Assembly (NCBI GenBank): GCA_954871525.1
Contig: OX940865.1
Coordinates: 15,080,606 to 15,144,605, forward strand
Origin: Parietaria judaica
Lineage: Eukaryota > Streptophyta > Magnoliopsida > Rosales > Urticaceae
Length of the DNA: 64,000 bases
Reading direction: 5' to 3'
Of the stretch, positions 46,801 through 60,803 are shown piece by piece. The translations under genes were made by a program, and so were the position numbers. The notes beneath the pieces are model-generated. The model was not told the DNA's origin. It ran no database searches and saw only the letters and a program-made list of their open reading frames with translations. Within the stretch, counting starts at the first letter, position 1. Every line of letters begins with the position of its first letter.

Positions 46801-48513
46801 AGCTATTACGTCACTGAAGTTAGGTGTTTTCTTTTTGTTTCTTGTTTGCGCGTCAATGGGTTGTGCACGTGGGTTTCTTGATATTCTTTCTTGTATCGAT
46901 CGAATGTGTATAATCTGACCATTGGCTTTAGTTTTAGATTTTCAATCTTGATCAATCGTTTTCATATATGCTTACCTGGTTAGATTTTGTTCTAGTAATT
47001 AGTTAGTGAGGGTCTTATTAAAGCCAATAACCGCTTGTACTGATCATACTATTTTACGGGTTTGCCGGTAACCATTAACATCAAGCAACATGCATAAAAT
47101 AAATAATAACTAATAATTAGAATTTTAAATACTTTCAACTTTTTTTATTTAAAGAAGTGATGTAGATAATAAGACTACCGGGACGTTGAAACCGCAAAGA
47201 TGCACCAAAGAGTTTGTCCACTTCTATTTCACCAAATATCAAAACTGAACCATACTCATCGTCCTTGCCATTTACAAAAAGCACGATCCACAGGAGGGAG
47301 GGAGGATATAAAACAAAGTAGGAAATAAATTGTCTTAATGAGGGAAACCATAAACGTAATAAGAGCGAGAATTAAAGGCTCTAATCAGCCCCAAGATGGC
47401 CTAAATCACGATGCCAAAACTTTGGAATTCCCATGCGCTCCATGCACGCGTCACTTCCCGGCACTTCAGTCCCACGCTTCCATAAAAGCGAGCCATAACC
47501 TGAATGCACCATCATTCTCCTTTGAGTTGCAAAAATTGGTCCCCGAATTTTCACCAACTTCCTCATCAGAATTACCACCCCGTGTGAGCCGAAGGTGTTT
47601 GGCTTTAAAAATGCAAACTGTGTAGTTATATAGTATGTTGAAAAATATATCTGTAATCATTTGAAATACGAAAGTTTTGTTAAGATACAATTGTAAATAA
47701 TGTGTTGGTTGAAGAAAAAAAAATACATTTTTTAGTGTCATGCCTTGAACTTTATATTATTATTTTAAACTTTATACTATATGATGATTGATGGTATTAT
47801 TTTTTTTATTGAATTTGTATGATAAGATTGATTATAGCAGAGATTTCGTGAAAATATAAATTCAATATTTAAAGTTAATCTATAAACTATTATAAATTTT
47901 GCACTATTTGAATACAAATACAATCTTATTTTTTAGTGAATATGTCACAATTTTATATTCTTTCAATGGTTTGGCTTCTTTCCGGCAAGTCTGATTTGAA
48001 TTTGGAATTTGAGATTTCGTTCTCCTTTTGTTGTGTGATCCCTTCAATGAACCTTAAGTTTGTTATTTATCCCTATTAATTTCTTATTTGTTTGCGTTGG
48101 TTGGGAACTGTAAGTTTCACATTGTAGTTTTTTTAACATCGTAATTACCGTGAGATTATATTTTCATCGTATCTATTGCTAATATATTAAACACTTGATC
48201 AACATGTGTTGAAAGAAGATACTACAACTATGGGTTGGTCTCACCTGCTATCCGGATCTAAACGTTGGCTAGGGAAGCGTTACTTGAGGCAATTTTGATG
48301 GGATTGAGCTAATAGAGCAATTAAAAAAAAACAAATGCGAATTCCTATTTTTCTCATTTTTATTTGCGTTGCATATATTTTATTGTACGTATTGAACCAA
48401 CACCAGTAGTGAACGAGAGATAGATAGTGAACATTATTTTGATGTTTATATCATTTATTATCCTAACACTTGGAGTCTTGGTATAACAAATTCATATTTA
48501 TAATTTGAGTAGT
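46801..48513. other. Spacer between the 46-kb Ubl gene and block B
   Basis: 46985-47160 resembles 32600-32760. 47338-47625 is less AT-rich and has ORFs on both strands, with no family I recognise. The remainder is AT-rich. Confidence 0.4.
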
Positions 48514-48560
48514 TAAAATTTGAGCTTAGACTCGGATACTATTTCCGATGTCGAGGATAG
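48514..48560. repeat. Duplication junction with a stray copy of 28974-29020
   Basis: 'aaaatttgagcttagactcg' and 'gatactatttccgatgtcga' match 28974-29018 with one change. Then, at the shared word GATAG, sequence switches to that of about 19250 (aaaaagggcatgccacatac). Confidence 0.8.
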
Positions 48561-49026
48561 AAAAATAAAAAAAGGGCATGCCACATACTACAAATGCCAC
48601 ATAAATTTCACGGGCATGCCGCATGCTGGCGGAAATATCGACGGAAAAGTTGGAAAATAATTTGAATATTTCAACAATTTTTTTTATATAGGTTCATAAT
48701 TACTTATTCATCACCATAAAACATACATAAATAATTAAAAGCTCACACTAATAATTAGACGTAGTATCGATAGGTTATATTTGTATTTATATAAAAATTA
48801 AAAATTACCCTTGTAACTTATAAAAAATATAAATATGAGGTTACATTTAAAAAAAACATTATATTGATAGGTTGTTCACGGGCATGCCGCATGCCGAAGC
48901 TAGCCATGCCGATTGCCGCAACTCTAAAAAAACGGGCATGCCGAAGGCATATCGGGAAACTTAAAATCACTACGGAAGAGTTTTTGTTTTGATTTACCCA
49001 CACATATAGTCCTTTATTGTTAAAAT

Positions 49027-49835
49027 CAAGGTGTTAAATTTCGCGATTTTCCATGGAAATATCGACCGATTTTTGTTTTTTTGAGGATATGCGAAAGGAA
49101 AACCTTTTCGTTTCGCTGGTTTTTTTTACCATTTTTCGCGAAATTCGCATGGGCAGGTGGATGGAATATCGTTTTTTGTTTTTGTGAGTAAAAATTGCGA
49201 AAAATGGTTCGAATTTTGCAAAAAATCATATTTTTGATAAATTTCGGCAAAAATACCAATTAAACTTTCGGCAAAAACAATTAACTTAATATTATACACT
49301 TCAAATAATATTATACACTTAACATACATATTAAATTCATCTAACATACATATACACTTAATATACATATTCATTTGTATTATACACTTCAACTAATATT
49401 AAATTTGTTAACATACATATATACAATTAACATGCATATTCACTTAATATATTACACACTTAATTAACATACATATATTTACTTCACATAATAATTGACT
49501 TAATATTATACACTTCAAGTAATAAAGTGACTTAATATGATACATTTCACCAACATATTTAAGTCACAAATGTCTTTTGTTGTATATAATTATGTCTTGT
49601 ATTTATTAAATATGTAGTTTCGAACCTATATAAATATCTTGCTTAAATACTCAAATATTTTTTACAAAATATCCGTCGAAAACCCCATCGGCACGCGGTA
49701 TGCCCATGCGAAAAATACGGTATATGCGGCATGCCTTTTTTTTACAATTTGCCCATTGACATACCCATCGGCAAGCGAGATATCCATAAAACAGAAAATG
49801 CGAAACGACATCGGCAAGCGACATTTTAAACCTTG
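49027..49835. mobile_element. hAT element 1, block B copy, uninterrupted
   Basis: 809 bp with ends CAAGGTGTTAAATTTCGC and, inverted, CAAGGTTTAAAATGTCGC, flanked by GTTAAAAT on both sides (49019-49026, 49836-49843). It contains the AT-rich 'ttaatattatacacttcaa' subterminal array and GCATGCC words. It is the reference for the interrupted copy at 19720. Confidence 0.9.
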
Positions 49836-50159
49836 GTTAAAATGAATGGAAAAGTGTAGAAAAACTGTTTTTTGACAAAATTTTCTACAGTAATATGTAA
49901 TATTGTTATTTTGACTTTTTTTTTGAAGGAGTTATTTTAATTTTTGACTAATTAATTTCCGATTTTTTTTTATACAATAACGAAATTACACTCAGGGACT
50001 GTTTACGCAAATACCCTTGTGAATTTGCTCTTTTAAGAATCCCGCCAAAATTTGCGCGCGAAAATTTCCCGCAATAATATATATTTAGTATTTATACTTA
50101 AATTTCGTACATAATTAGCGAACATTATTGACCAATTTCAACGAAGAACTGCACTCTTC

Positions 50160-50664
50160 ACTTTTCCAGAAATACAGATCTTTGCCGAAACCCTAGCCGG
50201 CAAGAGGATCAAGCTCAATGTCGAGAGCTCCGAAACCATCCGCAACGTTAAGGCGAAGATCCAGGACCAGCACCGGCTCACCTTCGCCGGAGAATTGCTC
50301 GAGGACGACTCCACTCTCGAGGACTGCGGCATCCCGAACGAGGGCACTCCGAATCGAGCTCTGTCCCCGAAAAGCCATGAAAATCTTCATCGAAACTCCA
50401 ACTGGCCAGGAGATCGCGCTCGAGGTCGAGAAATCGGACACCATTGGCGCCATCAAGGCGAAGATCCAGGACCGGCAGAGGCTCATCTTAGATGGTGACC
50501 AGCTCGACGCCAAACGCACTCTGGGGGATTACGACGTGGAGAACGAGAGCAAGCTCCGGCTCGAAACCCAAACCGGCTTTATGTTCCCGTTGGGGGTCGA
50601 GCAATCCGACACTATCAGATCAGAATCTACAAGGAGCAGAAGCTCTACTTGGAAGAAAAACTAG
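50160..50664 (+). pseudogene. Decayed three-unit Ubl gene, copy B
   Basis: Identical by eye to 24239-24743, with the same lost start codon and linker frameshift. The damage therefore predates the copying of this segment. Confidence 0.8.
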
Positions 50665-51551
50665 ATTGCTTGAGTCGGATCTCCTCAACGGAATATACTC
50701 TGTGCGATGAGAAGCTCAAGGTGGACAAATTTGTCTACATGTTTTGCGCAAATGGTAACCTTGGAGATTTCATACATTATATATTAATATGGTAGTAAAA
50801 TTGGATATATAATATATTCGTTTCATTTTTGCATTGCACATTTTAATGGTGTAAGCAAGGGTGAATAAAAGTGATATATGAATTATGATATCGAATCAAT
50901 GACACAATTTTAATATAATAAAATATTTGATATAAATTGCATAATCATGTTGTAGACCGAAATTGATTTATATATTCTATTAAATCCGTATGTGAATGAT
51001 ATGCTGTTTATTGTTTATATTTTGGATAAATACAAAAATAATAATTGATCAATAGTGAATATTAGATAGTGATATCTTTATAAAATTATAGATCATTATC
51101 GAACATTTATATTTAGATACTTTAAACATTACATTTTTTGTATTTAATTTAGTATAGAAATATGCTTTTGGAAGAATATGATAAAGCACGTGTTGTTTAA
51201 CTGAAATACCAAAATTCTAGACCGAAATTGAAGTGGGTTTTGATTTCATGGAGAGTACAAATGCGATATTGATCGAAAACTGTTGTACAATACTCTTAAT
51301 TCAAACTAATATTTTGTAGTTAAATCTTAACTAAGAGCAATATATCTATGTTAATATATTCCCTCAAATTACATGTCTATCAACTTTAGAAAACGGTATC
51401 TAAATTCAACTTGAAAAAACACATGACAAGTGGAGATTTGTGATTGTGACGACTCGGAGTACACTACCTACTACCTGAGGAGCCACGTAGCATTCAACGG
51501 TCAACGCCATCTAAAAGTGTAATTTTAGAACCTTTTGCATACCAACTAAAA

Positions 51552-52086
51552 TTGCCGTGGGTGAGTATTCGTATGGGCCATCCTACAATCGGACCCGTCG
51601 AAATTCTCGAGAAGATTAATGCCAACGCGTACCGCCTCAAGCTTCCGTCTCACGTTCGTACGGCCGACGTTTTTAACGTCAAGCGTCTCATTCCGTACAC
51701 AGGCGATAACTCCGATGACGATGTGCTACAAAATTCGAGAACGGTTTTTTTTCGACTCGGGGAGAATGATGCAACGACCAGTCCGACGACCTTGATAACC
51801 GCATTAAGAATTATTAATTAAGGAATATTCAATAGCTTATATTTACTAGTAGTAGTATTCTATATTCCAAAGCCATTAATTAGTTGGGATTTACTAAGAG
51901 AAGAGTTCCTAGGTTATTTACTATTTTGTATTTTTTATGTTTTGATTTTGTAGGATAATAAGTATTTGGTATTTCCTAAGTCCATCAAGGTTTTCTTCAT
52001 GCACTATAAATGCTAGCGTCTTGGAATGCATTCGGCAGTTTTCATATCAATCACTTGTTCAAGAAAGTTCATTGTTTTCGTTTTAA
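51552..52086 (+). mobile_element. Ty3/gypsy pol C-terminus plus 3' LTR fragment, copy B
   Basis: Identical by eye to 25631-26165, including the LTR TATA region and the join to Ubl sequence. Confidence 0.72.
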
Positions 52087-52598
52087 GAACGAGGAGTGCT
52101 CTTCAACTCGAGCTTCGTCCCCGTGAAGCCATGAGAATCTCCGTTGAAACTCCAACCGGCGAGAAGATATCACTCGATGTTGATAAATCCAACACCAAGG
52201 CGAAGATCCAGAACCGGCAGAAGCTCAGCTTAGATGGCAAGCAGCTCGAGGACGACCACACTCTGGAGGATTACAACGTGGAGAACAACAGCACGCTCCG
52301 GCTTGAGCTTCCTTCCCGCGGAGCTATGAAGATCTTCATCAATACCATCAGAGACGATGTTGCGTTCCCTCTGGTAGTCGAGCAATCGGACACTATCAAC
52401 ATGCTGAAGATCAAGATCTCCATGCAGCAGCAGCTCATCTATGACGAAAAGGTGAAGGCCTTGATAGAGGAGCAGAAGAGTCTCCTCTCCGGAAAATACA
52501 ATGTGATTCCACCGTGGGATCAGAGGCTGCTCTTCGATGGTTATATTCTCTCGCATGGTACTCTTGAAACGAAACCGGTCGGTCCAAAGCGTCGATGA
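52026..52598 (+). CDS. LTR-Ubl chimeric ORF, copy B
   Basis: Encodes the same 190 residues as 26105-26677: LTR-derived N-terminus, a short Ubl domain, then a Ubl domain with an expanded helix-strand loop. Its intactness is weak evidence for function because the surrounding 5.5 kb is nearly identical in both blocks. Confidence 0.6.
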   Translation: MHSAVFISITCSRKFIVFVLRTRSALQLELRPREAMRISVETPTGEKISLDVDKSNTKAKIQNRQKLSLDGKQLEDDHTLEDYNVENNSTLRLELPSRGAMKIFINTIRDDVAFPLVVEQSDTINMLKIKISMQQQLIYDEKVKALIEEQKSLLSGKYNVIPPWDQRLLFDGYILSHGTLETKPVGPKRR

Positions 52599-54905
52599 AG
52601 TCGGAGGTCCGTTTCTCCATGTTTCTTGTGTGTTAAAATAAATGTGTGGTGTCTGTGAATTTCGAACTACTGGAGCCTTGAGATCATAGGTCAACTATAT
52701 ATATCATGGGTTGAGAGGTTGAATTAGTTCGTTGATGGTAGTTGATAATGTGGTGCCATTCTCTGAATTTTTTGAACTAATGGAACCTTGAGCTCTCTTC
52801 TTTCACAAATATGTTATAGTATTGATGAATTTGGTTTATTAGAATGGATTCTGGGACGTCGTGCATTTAAGAGATTTTGAAGGTTATGAGGAAGTTTTAG
52901 ACAACACATTTGTAAACTGATTTCTTTTTGACAGTCTCGTTGTGGAATTCGTTGAATCGGAGATAAGGGCATCTTCTCCATCCAATATCCGTGTTCGTTT
53001 AGATGGATTACGGGTTATGCGTTTTTGGGATTGGGAAGATTATGAAGAGGTTTTTGGACAGCAAATTTCTTTTGTCGACGTGGTTAACACAATTTGTGAG
53101 TGTCCATTGAATTTCATGTTTTAACAAAATTGTAAGCTTTAGATTTATATCCATTTGGTTACAGGAGTTAGCTCTTCGAGTTTGTCCTTCTTCCCGGTCT
53201 TAGATGACTGTTTTTCGCTGAATGGTTGATCTCTTCCGAGTTCCGGTTGATGTTTACGTCATGTTCCGGGATTAGTACTTCTTAATCTCACAAGTCACCA
53301 TCGTCATTCTATTGGTTGTCGTTTCATATGCTTTGTCTTGGTGTCGTTTTCTCCCGTTTCCATTTGTCGTTTCAAAGTTTCGGGATGTCGTTTAGCAGTA
53401 GTAATTGTCGTTTTCTGATATTCAACTCATCTTCAAGGCTGTAAGTTAGTTCTGTATATTCATTTTCCAGTGTCCTAATTGACCCTTCAGGTTTGGTGTT
53501 GATCCAAATGGGAATTTGCATTTGATGTACCTTTTTTTCGGTGGCAAAAATATATATTAAAATATATACTCTCGAAGTATAACTTGACAATTCTATCCTT
53601 TATTTTTCTATTTTTTAAAATTATTTTTCACAAAATTAAAAACCTAAAACCATAAAAATGACTATTGGTAATCGCAATGCAACAATTCATTACCACCAAC
53701 AGTTATTGCCACCAATTTTTTTAACATAGGTATTAATTTGTTAAGTACAAAAACGCGATAAAATGGGAGAAGTCGGTCGGTGTTCTGTCGATATCGTTGT
53801 TTCGTCTTGATATTAATGTTCTGTCGATATACTCTCGGTAATCTATAAAAGTTTATGAATATGTAGTCCTTCAAAAATATCCCGTTGATCGTTTGTGGCG
53901 GGAGCATTTTATGTGGAAAGTTACGTGACACTTAACGGTCAAAACTGTCTGTTTGGGTTAACAAGAGTCTTGTAGCATAAGTGCTTGTAGTTGTGCTTGC
54001 AATTTGTTGTTACCCTTTTCGGCATAAATATTGTTTTCCCAAAATTCTTTTTAATTTTTACATTCAATTTTAACTAATAAAACTATGTGATATTAACCTT
54101 AAGTAATCTTTTAACAGCCCTCCAAAATCCAATCTTAGTAAGATATTTGATTTTTTCTTCTATTTCTTCCTAAAATATGTGATATTATTTTTAAATTTTG
54201 ACTAGTATATTTTTGTTTTTACAGAGACCGAATCGCTATCCGTGTACCCATTAATTTGCGGTATACATATAATATCGGTCTGGCAGAATTGATATCGGTT
54301 TTATATTTTTTTACAAAAACTCCATCGTTGTACCCATACCTTCCTCACTATACCCGTAAATTGGAGTTGGGAATGGTTTGCGGAACGTAGACTGTAAATA
54401 TTTGGTTATAAAATTGTAGTTTTAGAATCTTTTGCCTACGAAAATCGTGTTTAAAAGGTCTTACATGTTACAAATGAACAAGTTCTGTGAGTTTAGCCGC
54501 AAATAACCTATTGTTAAGAAATGTGAGTAAGATCGTCTCCTATCTCAGATCTGTCTGTCACGGGGAATCTCAGATCTCCGAATCTCTCGTTGTCGGTGCG
54601 CTTCTGCTCGAGCTTAAACCCTACAACCAGTCCCTTGCGAGCTCGCTATGGCTATGGCTATGGCGGAAGCTTATTAGGTTTCTCCTGCCGCTTCGTCGAT
54701 GCTTGAAACGTCTCCAGAATCAGGAAATTGTAAGAATTCGTTACTCTTTCCTTCATGTGCTATTACAATGAGTCTTAGTAGTTTGTGAATCGCGATAAGA
54801 AAATCAGAGTGTGTTCTGTATTGAGAATAGGTGGAGGTTTTAGTATATAGAATTGATAGAGAGATACATTGATTTTACGAGTTGAAGGAACCTTAAAATT
54901 TGAGT
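52599..54905. other. Spacer, block B
   Basis: Copy of 26678-28984. It includes the unrecognised ORFs (52942-53124, 54487-54771) and the single visible difference from block A (A53658). Confidence 0.5.
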
Positions 54906-55097
54906 TTAGACTCGGATACTATTTCCGATGTCGAGGATAGTATCCACCAGTTTTGCGGTATTATCCTCCATGATTGCGGATAGTAAACTTATGAAACTTT
55001 CATGAACAACACTGAAATCACCGGGAGAGAGAAAGAATCGCGGTTTGTTTTGACGGGGAAATTGAATTACTGATTCAGGAGGAGGAGAAGAGGACAT
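54906..55097 (-). CDS. Small hypothetical protein or first exon, copy B
   Basis: Identical to the minus-strand ORF at 28985-29176. No family is recognised. Its divergent partner here is the truncated transporter. Confidence 0.35.
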   Translation of the reverse strand: MSSSPPPESVIQFPRQNKPRFFLSPGDFSVVHESFISLLSAIMEDNTAKLVDTILDIGNSIRV

Positions 55098-55293
55098 AAT
55101 AAATTTTTAGGGTTATTTTCGGTAGTGAACGGTAGTTCGTAGTAGTCTTAGAATTTAGCAACTTTTGAAGGTAGAAATCGAGTTTATGGTGTGTTTAGGT
55201 GTAGTTTAGTGAATTTTCTGATAAGGAAATTGAGTTTATGATCGAACCTTTGCTTACTTTGGTGAACTGAGATTATTTTTCTCAACATATTAG

Positions 55294-55456
55294 ATGTCTG
55301 ATGAAACCGATGCGGAAGACCCTCCTAAATCGACCGACGAGGCCAAAGTAGTACTTGAAGTTTCGGGCGAGACCCCACCGAGCTTATACAACACCTTGCT
55401 CCAACACACCTCGGTGTACGGTGTAGCCGCCGGCTACTGCGTTTCCGCCTCGCTCC
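55294..55456 (+). pseudogene. GONST3: GONST3-like transporter, truncated after about 54 residues
   Basis: Identical to the start of the 29373 copy through GYCVSASL (cctcgctcc, 55456). It then joins AT-rich sequence that matches 30503 onward ('atattatttcctaatatttgg', with 'attatttcctaat' doubled at the join). All but the cytosolic N-terminus and the beginning of the first helix are gone. Confidence 0.88.
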
Positions 55457-55591
55457 AAATATTATTTCCTAATATTATTTCCTAATATTTGGAATATATA
55501 TTATATATAAATTCCTAATTATGAAATCGTTAAGGTTGTTATGTGTTGTTTCTACAAGAAAGAAATAAGAAAAACCCTAACGGTGCAAACA

Positions 55592-56412
55592 ATGTCGCCC
55601 AAAACGCAAAATTTTGGCGAAACCCTAACCAGCGCGATCAAGCTGGAGGTGGAGAGCTCCGACACCATCGATGACTTAAAGACGGCTATACTCTCACCTT
55701 CGCCGGAGAACCTCTCGAAGACGGCTATACTCTGGAGGATTGCGGCATCCTCCCCGACAGCACTTTGGACCTTGACCTTCCCCATGAAACTATGAAAATC
55801 TTCCTCAAGGACCACCCGAGTCTCAGATACACCGGAGAACAGCTCGAGGGCGACCGTATGCTGGCGGGTTACGGCATCAAAAGGGACAGCGATATCGACC
55901 TTAATTTACTCCCTCGTGAAACTATCCAGATCTTCGTCAAAAGCCTAACGGGCAAGAGAATTAATCCCGCTCGAGGTTGAGAATTCCGACTCTATCTTCA
56001 GCGTGAAGGCCGAGATCCAGGAAAGGTTTGAGATTCCCGCGGCCCAGCAGAGGCTCGTCTTCACCAGGAAGGCCACTCCTGGGTCACGAGAGCCTGGCGC
56101 ATTACGGAATCCAAGAAGACAACACTATCGAACTTGAGGTTCGTCCCCATGGATCTATTCCAATATTTGTGATGGAACTACAATGGAAATATGATCGATT
56201 TGGAGATGAGGAGCTCGAACACTATCATGGACGTGAAGGCCATACTCCAGCGCAAATTAAAGAATCCTCCGGCCCAGCAGGTGCTCTTATTTGCCGGGAA
56301 GTGGCTTGAGAACCACCGCACATTGGCGGAATGCGGCATTGTCAACGAGTCAAAACTTCTCCTTACCCTCTTTGTGGTTTGGTGTTCGCAACGTTGCATG
56401 TACAAACGTTGA
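55592..56412 (+). pseudogene. Four-unit Ubl gene with several frameshifts, copy B
   Basis: It starts [21 protein letters not shown] deletion in unit 1 joins 'gatgacttaaagacggct' to 'atactctcacc'. Later units are spread over three frames: unit 2 MKIFLKDHPSLRYTGEQLEG, unit 3 [14 protein letters not shown] with extra bases (agaattaatcccgctcg), and unit 4 in two frames ending VVWCSQRCMYKR and TGA at 56412. At least four shifts make one product impossible. It is the fuller counterpart of the remnant at 30621 and sister of the intact gene at 43756. Confidence 0.85.
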
Positions 56413-59400
56413 ACCGGACTCAAAATTGCTTCCTATATTGTTTTAAATATCTTCAATTTTATTAATTTGTATAATTCTCTGTTTTATGAAGTCATTGCAA
56501 AATTGTCTAAGTCTTTGACCTCGGAGACAATTGTCGATAGAGAGAGTGAAGTCAAACAGCTGGGTAACACCTTAATTTGTTGACTTATCTTTATCTGATT
56601 ACTTATTTTCTAAATATGAAAAATTAAATTTCTGTTAAAAATGAAAAGGGTGAAATATTGGCTCTTAACACGTTCCACTGCTCACTTACAGATTCGTGCG
56701 GTGATGAAAAAAAAAATAGTCACAGTAAAAGAATATTGATGATTCTTTAAGAAAAATATATTGTGTTGTAATCAATAAACGTACATGCATGTCAAACTTA
56801 CTAATTGTTGGTTTTTTTAAGTTATGCTATTGTTCATGTTTATTAAATCTAACTATATATGTATTTGAAAAAGATAAGGCGAATAGTTGAACGGATAAAT
56901 ATAATGGAAATAGTTATATACATTAAATTACTCAAATGTGGTCCCATTCCAGATCTATTGCACTGAATTCAATTACTCAAACCATGCTTGCAAGTTTTTA
57001 AGAATCTAACGGATCGCTTCAAGTTATTTTTTTAACGACCCCCTTTTCTCGGGCCGGATTCTTGTTCAATACACCTCGATAAAGTCCCGATTTCTGATTC
57101 ATTCGTGTATTGGTCTGGGGTAAAATATGGTCATACAAATGGATTATCCGTTTTGGAATAACGATCGTTGATACCCGTGATTGTGTTCATCGATGTGATT
57201 TAAATTGCTGCGCTATTTGGGTGATGGATTTTGGACATTGTGATTCTGCTCTTTTCTTTTTTCTTTTTTTCTGGTCTCATTTTATGCTTCAACGCACGTC
57301 AAATGAAACAAAATTGATAATTTTGTGAGAGCATTAACATTCTTAGAACTTCATGTCTGTATCTATAAGTAGTTTTTTGTATGTGTGTTCATATTTAGGT
57401 AAATCATGTCAAATATGCAACTTTTGTTAAATATTTGCCACTTTGACATAAACCTAATATCATGATAAAAAAATACTAAGTCATGGGTTATCGGATACAA
57501 TTACACATTTATAGATGTAAATTGTTATCATTCAGAGCAAACCACTATAAGTCAATAAAAAAATTCAATTTCGTGTGGCCGTTTGTCATTTTTATTTGGG
57601 GACTTGGGTCAAATTCCAAGAATAAAGACGATCCACGAACTTATAACTTAAAGCGGCACACTAATTTTCAATGGTGGTATTTAATTTGTGCAATTCTGAT
57701 TCCGATATCTCTTCTTAATTCTATATCATGTTAACTGTATTTATCGTAATAAGTAGTTTTCAAATCCCGTAAGTTACTGTTATGAGCAACATGCTTCAAC
57801 TAAGTTATCATTTATGTCGTTTTCATAAGAACTATGTCGTTTTACTACCCATATTTTATTGTCGTTTCTTGCTCTCTAAGCCTACTTATTGTTCCCATTA
57901 TCTGAGTCTAATATTTACAAGTTTGTTCCCTATAGGCTATACTATCCATTGCAATGTTAATCATCGTGCGAGCTGTTTGTTTTATTTTTTTATTTCATCC
58001 CTTGCCATTTCATACATTGACATGTTTTTTTCTTTTCTTGTCGTTTAGTATGTTATCTTTATTGTGTCGTTTCTTATGGAATGTTTCTATATCTATATAT
58101 CTATATAGATATATATATTAGGGTTAAAAAGTAACCTAAGTATCCAAAAAACAAAATTATTTTAATTGTAACATATTGTTTTCTATATAGATATATATAT
58201 TAGGGTTAAAAAGTAACCTAAGTATCCAAAAAACAAAATTATTTTAATAGTAACATATTGTTTTCTTTCACATCGAAGTTTCCAATGTTTACACTAATTT
58301 TATAGTCGCTCATTTCAATGTTCACCATCATTTACATGGACACAAACAACCGTCAGCAGCAATCGGCATTTGGTCAATCCTTGTTGTGGGTATTTTTCAA
58401 AATTAATAAAAAATAATTTCGGCCCAAAAACGCCTCCCGAAGTCCCGTATTTCAAAACCGAGAGGCGCGCTCTCGGGACGCGTTGTGACCGTAAACGGCA
58501 CAGCTCGAGGATGGCGTGACTAACCAGAAGGGAAGCGGAAACAATTCATATTTGACATGTAATTTGATTAGTTAATTATAGTCCTCAATCAAAGCTAAAT
58601 CAAGCTAATTCAGTACTTCAATACTCACTATGATGGCACCAATACTCGAAAGATACGTGATGTATATTCTTAGTGTTGTAAAAATGTAAATCTTAGGGTT
58701 TAGGTAAATAATATACTGGATAACTACTTGAAGTAATTGGGATTTACATTTTGAGATAACTACTCTCTGGCTCGAGGTTAGTCGATGATCTCACTGATCT
58801 TCCAAATTTCCTGTAATGGAACCTTGATGTGAAATAGTTAGAATATGATTACCAAATTAAAGGTTGTTCTAGTTAGTTCATTTCATTGCACAGAAATTCC
58901 CGACTAACTGATAACGACCCGTACCGGTTGTCAAATTTTACATGTTACGGGTGTCTTCATGACCGATAAATTATATTGGGTCTTACTAAAACCAAGTACT
59001 GTTTGTTGTAATCATATTCTTTTACGGGTTTACCGGCAACCAACAGTTAATGCATAAATTGAAAATTTAATACTTTCAATTTTTAGTAAAAAAAGTCAGT
59101 TAAAATTTTAAAATATTAGAAATATTGAATTTAACAACCCAAAACATTTATTTTTCTAATTAACAAAGTAAAATAATTGAACTAGGCCAGAGAAAACCGG
59201 GCGACTGACGGGCCTTTTTCGCTACTTTATTGCTTGATTATGTCCGTTTTAATGTACATTTTTCATTCTTTGAGGGTCAGTCTTACAGTAAAAATCGGCT
59301 GCCATCTCAGGTACACTTTTCATTCTAATTGAGGGTCATTCTTTGGTGTAATTTTTAGTGTTAAAATTCTATTAAAATAGTGTAATTTTTGGTGTTGTGA

Positions 59401-59758
59401 TTGGAATTGCTCCAAAAATCTCATCCCATAATTAATATACAGAAAGTATATACCGATATTCCTTTGGCTAGATTGGCTTATGTAATTATATAATCGAAAA
59501 CACACAGTGTAATTATCAGTCTACTGGGATCCATTGTACTTAAATTAGGCTTTATTTTTTTTATTTTTTTTTCACAAGGTCATTCAATATATTTACGAAA
59601 CTTTTTTTTTTATTTACCTTCCAATTTTAATTTTTGTTAACATATTATAATACCCACTATATTTGTAAAAACAACTAAAACATATCATCAAATTGTACCT
59701 TAATTTTATTTTTAGACTCTCTCTCCATTTTATTCTTTCAAACCCTCTAGTTTCATTT

Positions 59759-59792
<34 letters not shown>

Positions 59793-60803
59793 TTTTAAAA
59801 ATATTATCAATGTCAATTTTAAGTATTAACAAATTAGAAACAATGTATAGTATTAACATTACGGCTGTTTTTAAAAATAGATAATATATTTTGCTAAGTA
59901 CGAAAAGTCGAAAACAGAGCCAGAGGTATTGAAAATAATATTAATAATATAATTCCTTTGGCATGATATGGCCTCATTATGAAGCATTTATGTTTGTCTC
60001 TACTCTTTCATGAGCCGGTTTCAAATCGAAGTTCAAAATCAAACGCGTGTTCTATTAATAACAATAGTCTTATTAGTGAGACACTTTTGCCGAAACAACG
60101 ACCATATTATGTGCGTAGTAATATTGCAAGATTGGAAATATTCTTCAAAGATATTCCACCTTAATATAACTCATTTTAATAATTGCAGCAAAATTCCCCT
60201 ATGATTTATATTTTTAATCTTAGTGATATAAATTCTCAATGAAATATTTTTGTAGTATTAGTAATTTGATTTTAATTTTTTTAATTTCCTACCGTGAAAT
60301 TTCATGTATCTACTTTTGATTTGGTAATGTTTTTGCTCATTTTAACCACTTATTAGTTAACATGAACTTTAAATAAATAGTTGATAAAAAATACTAAATT
60401 CTCACATAGTAACCAAAATAAATTTTATACCGCAAAAACTAAGGCTGTACAGGTCAATGGAGAATAAAAGTTCAAATACTAAATGGTAGAGAACATGTGC
60501 CAAAAATAATATAAATTGGGAATATGAATGATATTTTTTTTGTAACATATGGGTATTTTTTCTGCAAATACCCCTATTTTAATTGAGCCTTTAGTTTTTC
60601 TTTAAATATATTTATTTATCATAACAGATATTTTTTCTATATATAAATAATTATCTATAAAGATATTTAGTTGACACGATATATCTATATATATTTTAAA
60701 CAGATAATATAATTCCTAATTTCGAAATCGTATAGGTTCTTATAAGTTTTGTTTTATTTCTACGAGAAAGAAACAAGAAATAAACCCCATAACGGCGCAG
60801 AGT
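56413..60803. other. Spacer, block B
   Basis: 56413-57225 has no counterpart in block A but its start matches 44745-44990. From about 57230 it follows 30895 onward with indels (for example extra bases at 57355-57375 and 57530-57565). A (TA)n run is at 59761-59790. No gene is supported. Confidence 0.5.
58102..58265. repeat. Two 82-bp direct repeats, copy B
   Basis: Same pair as 31743-31906, so the local duplication predates the block duplication. Confidence 0.85.

Noticed and set aside
47338..47625. 95-codon ORF with antisense ORFs
   Set aside because: No family recognised and frames are short. It could be a gene fragment, but I cannot support it.
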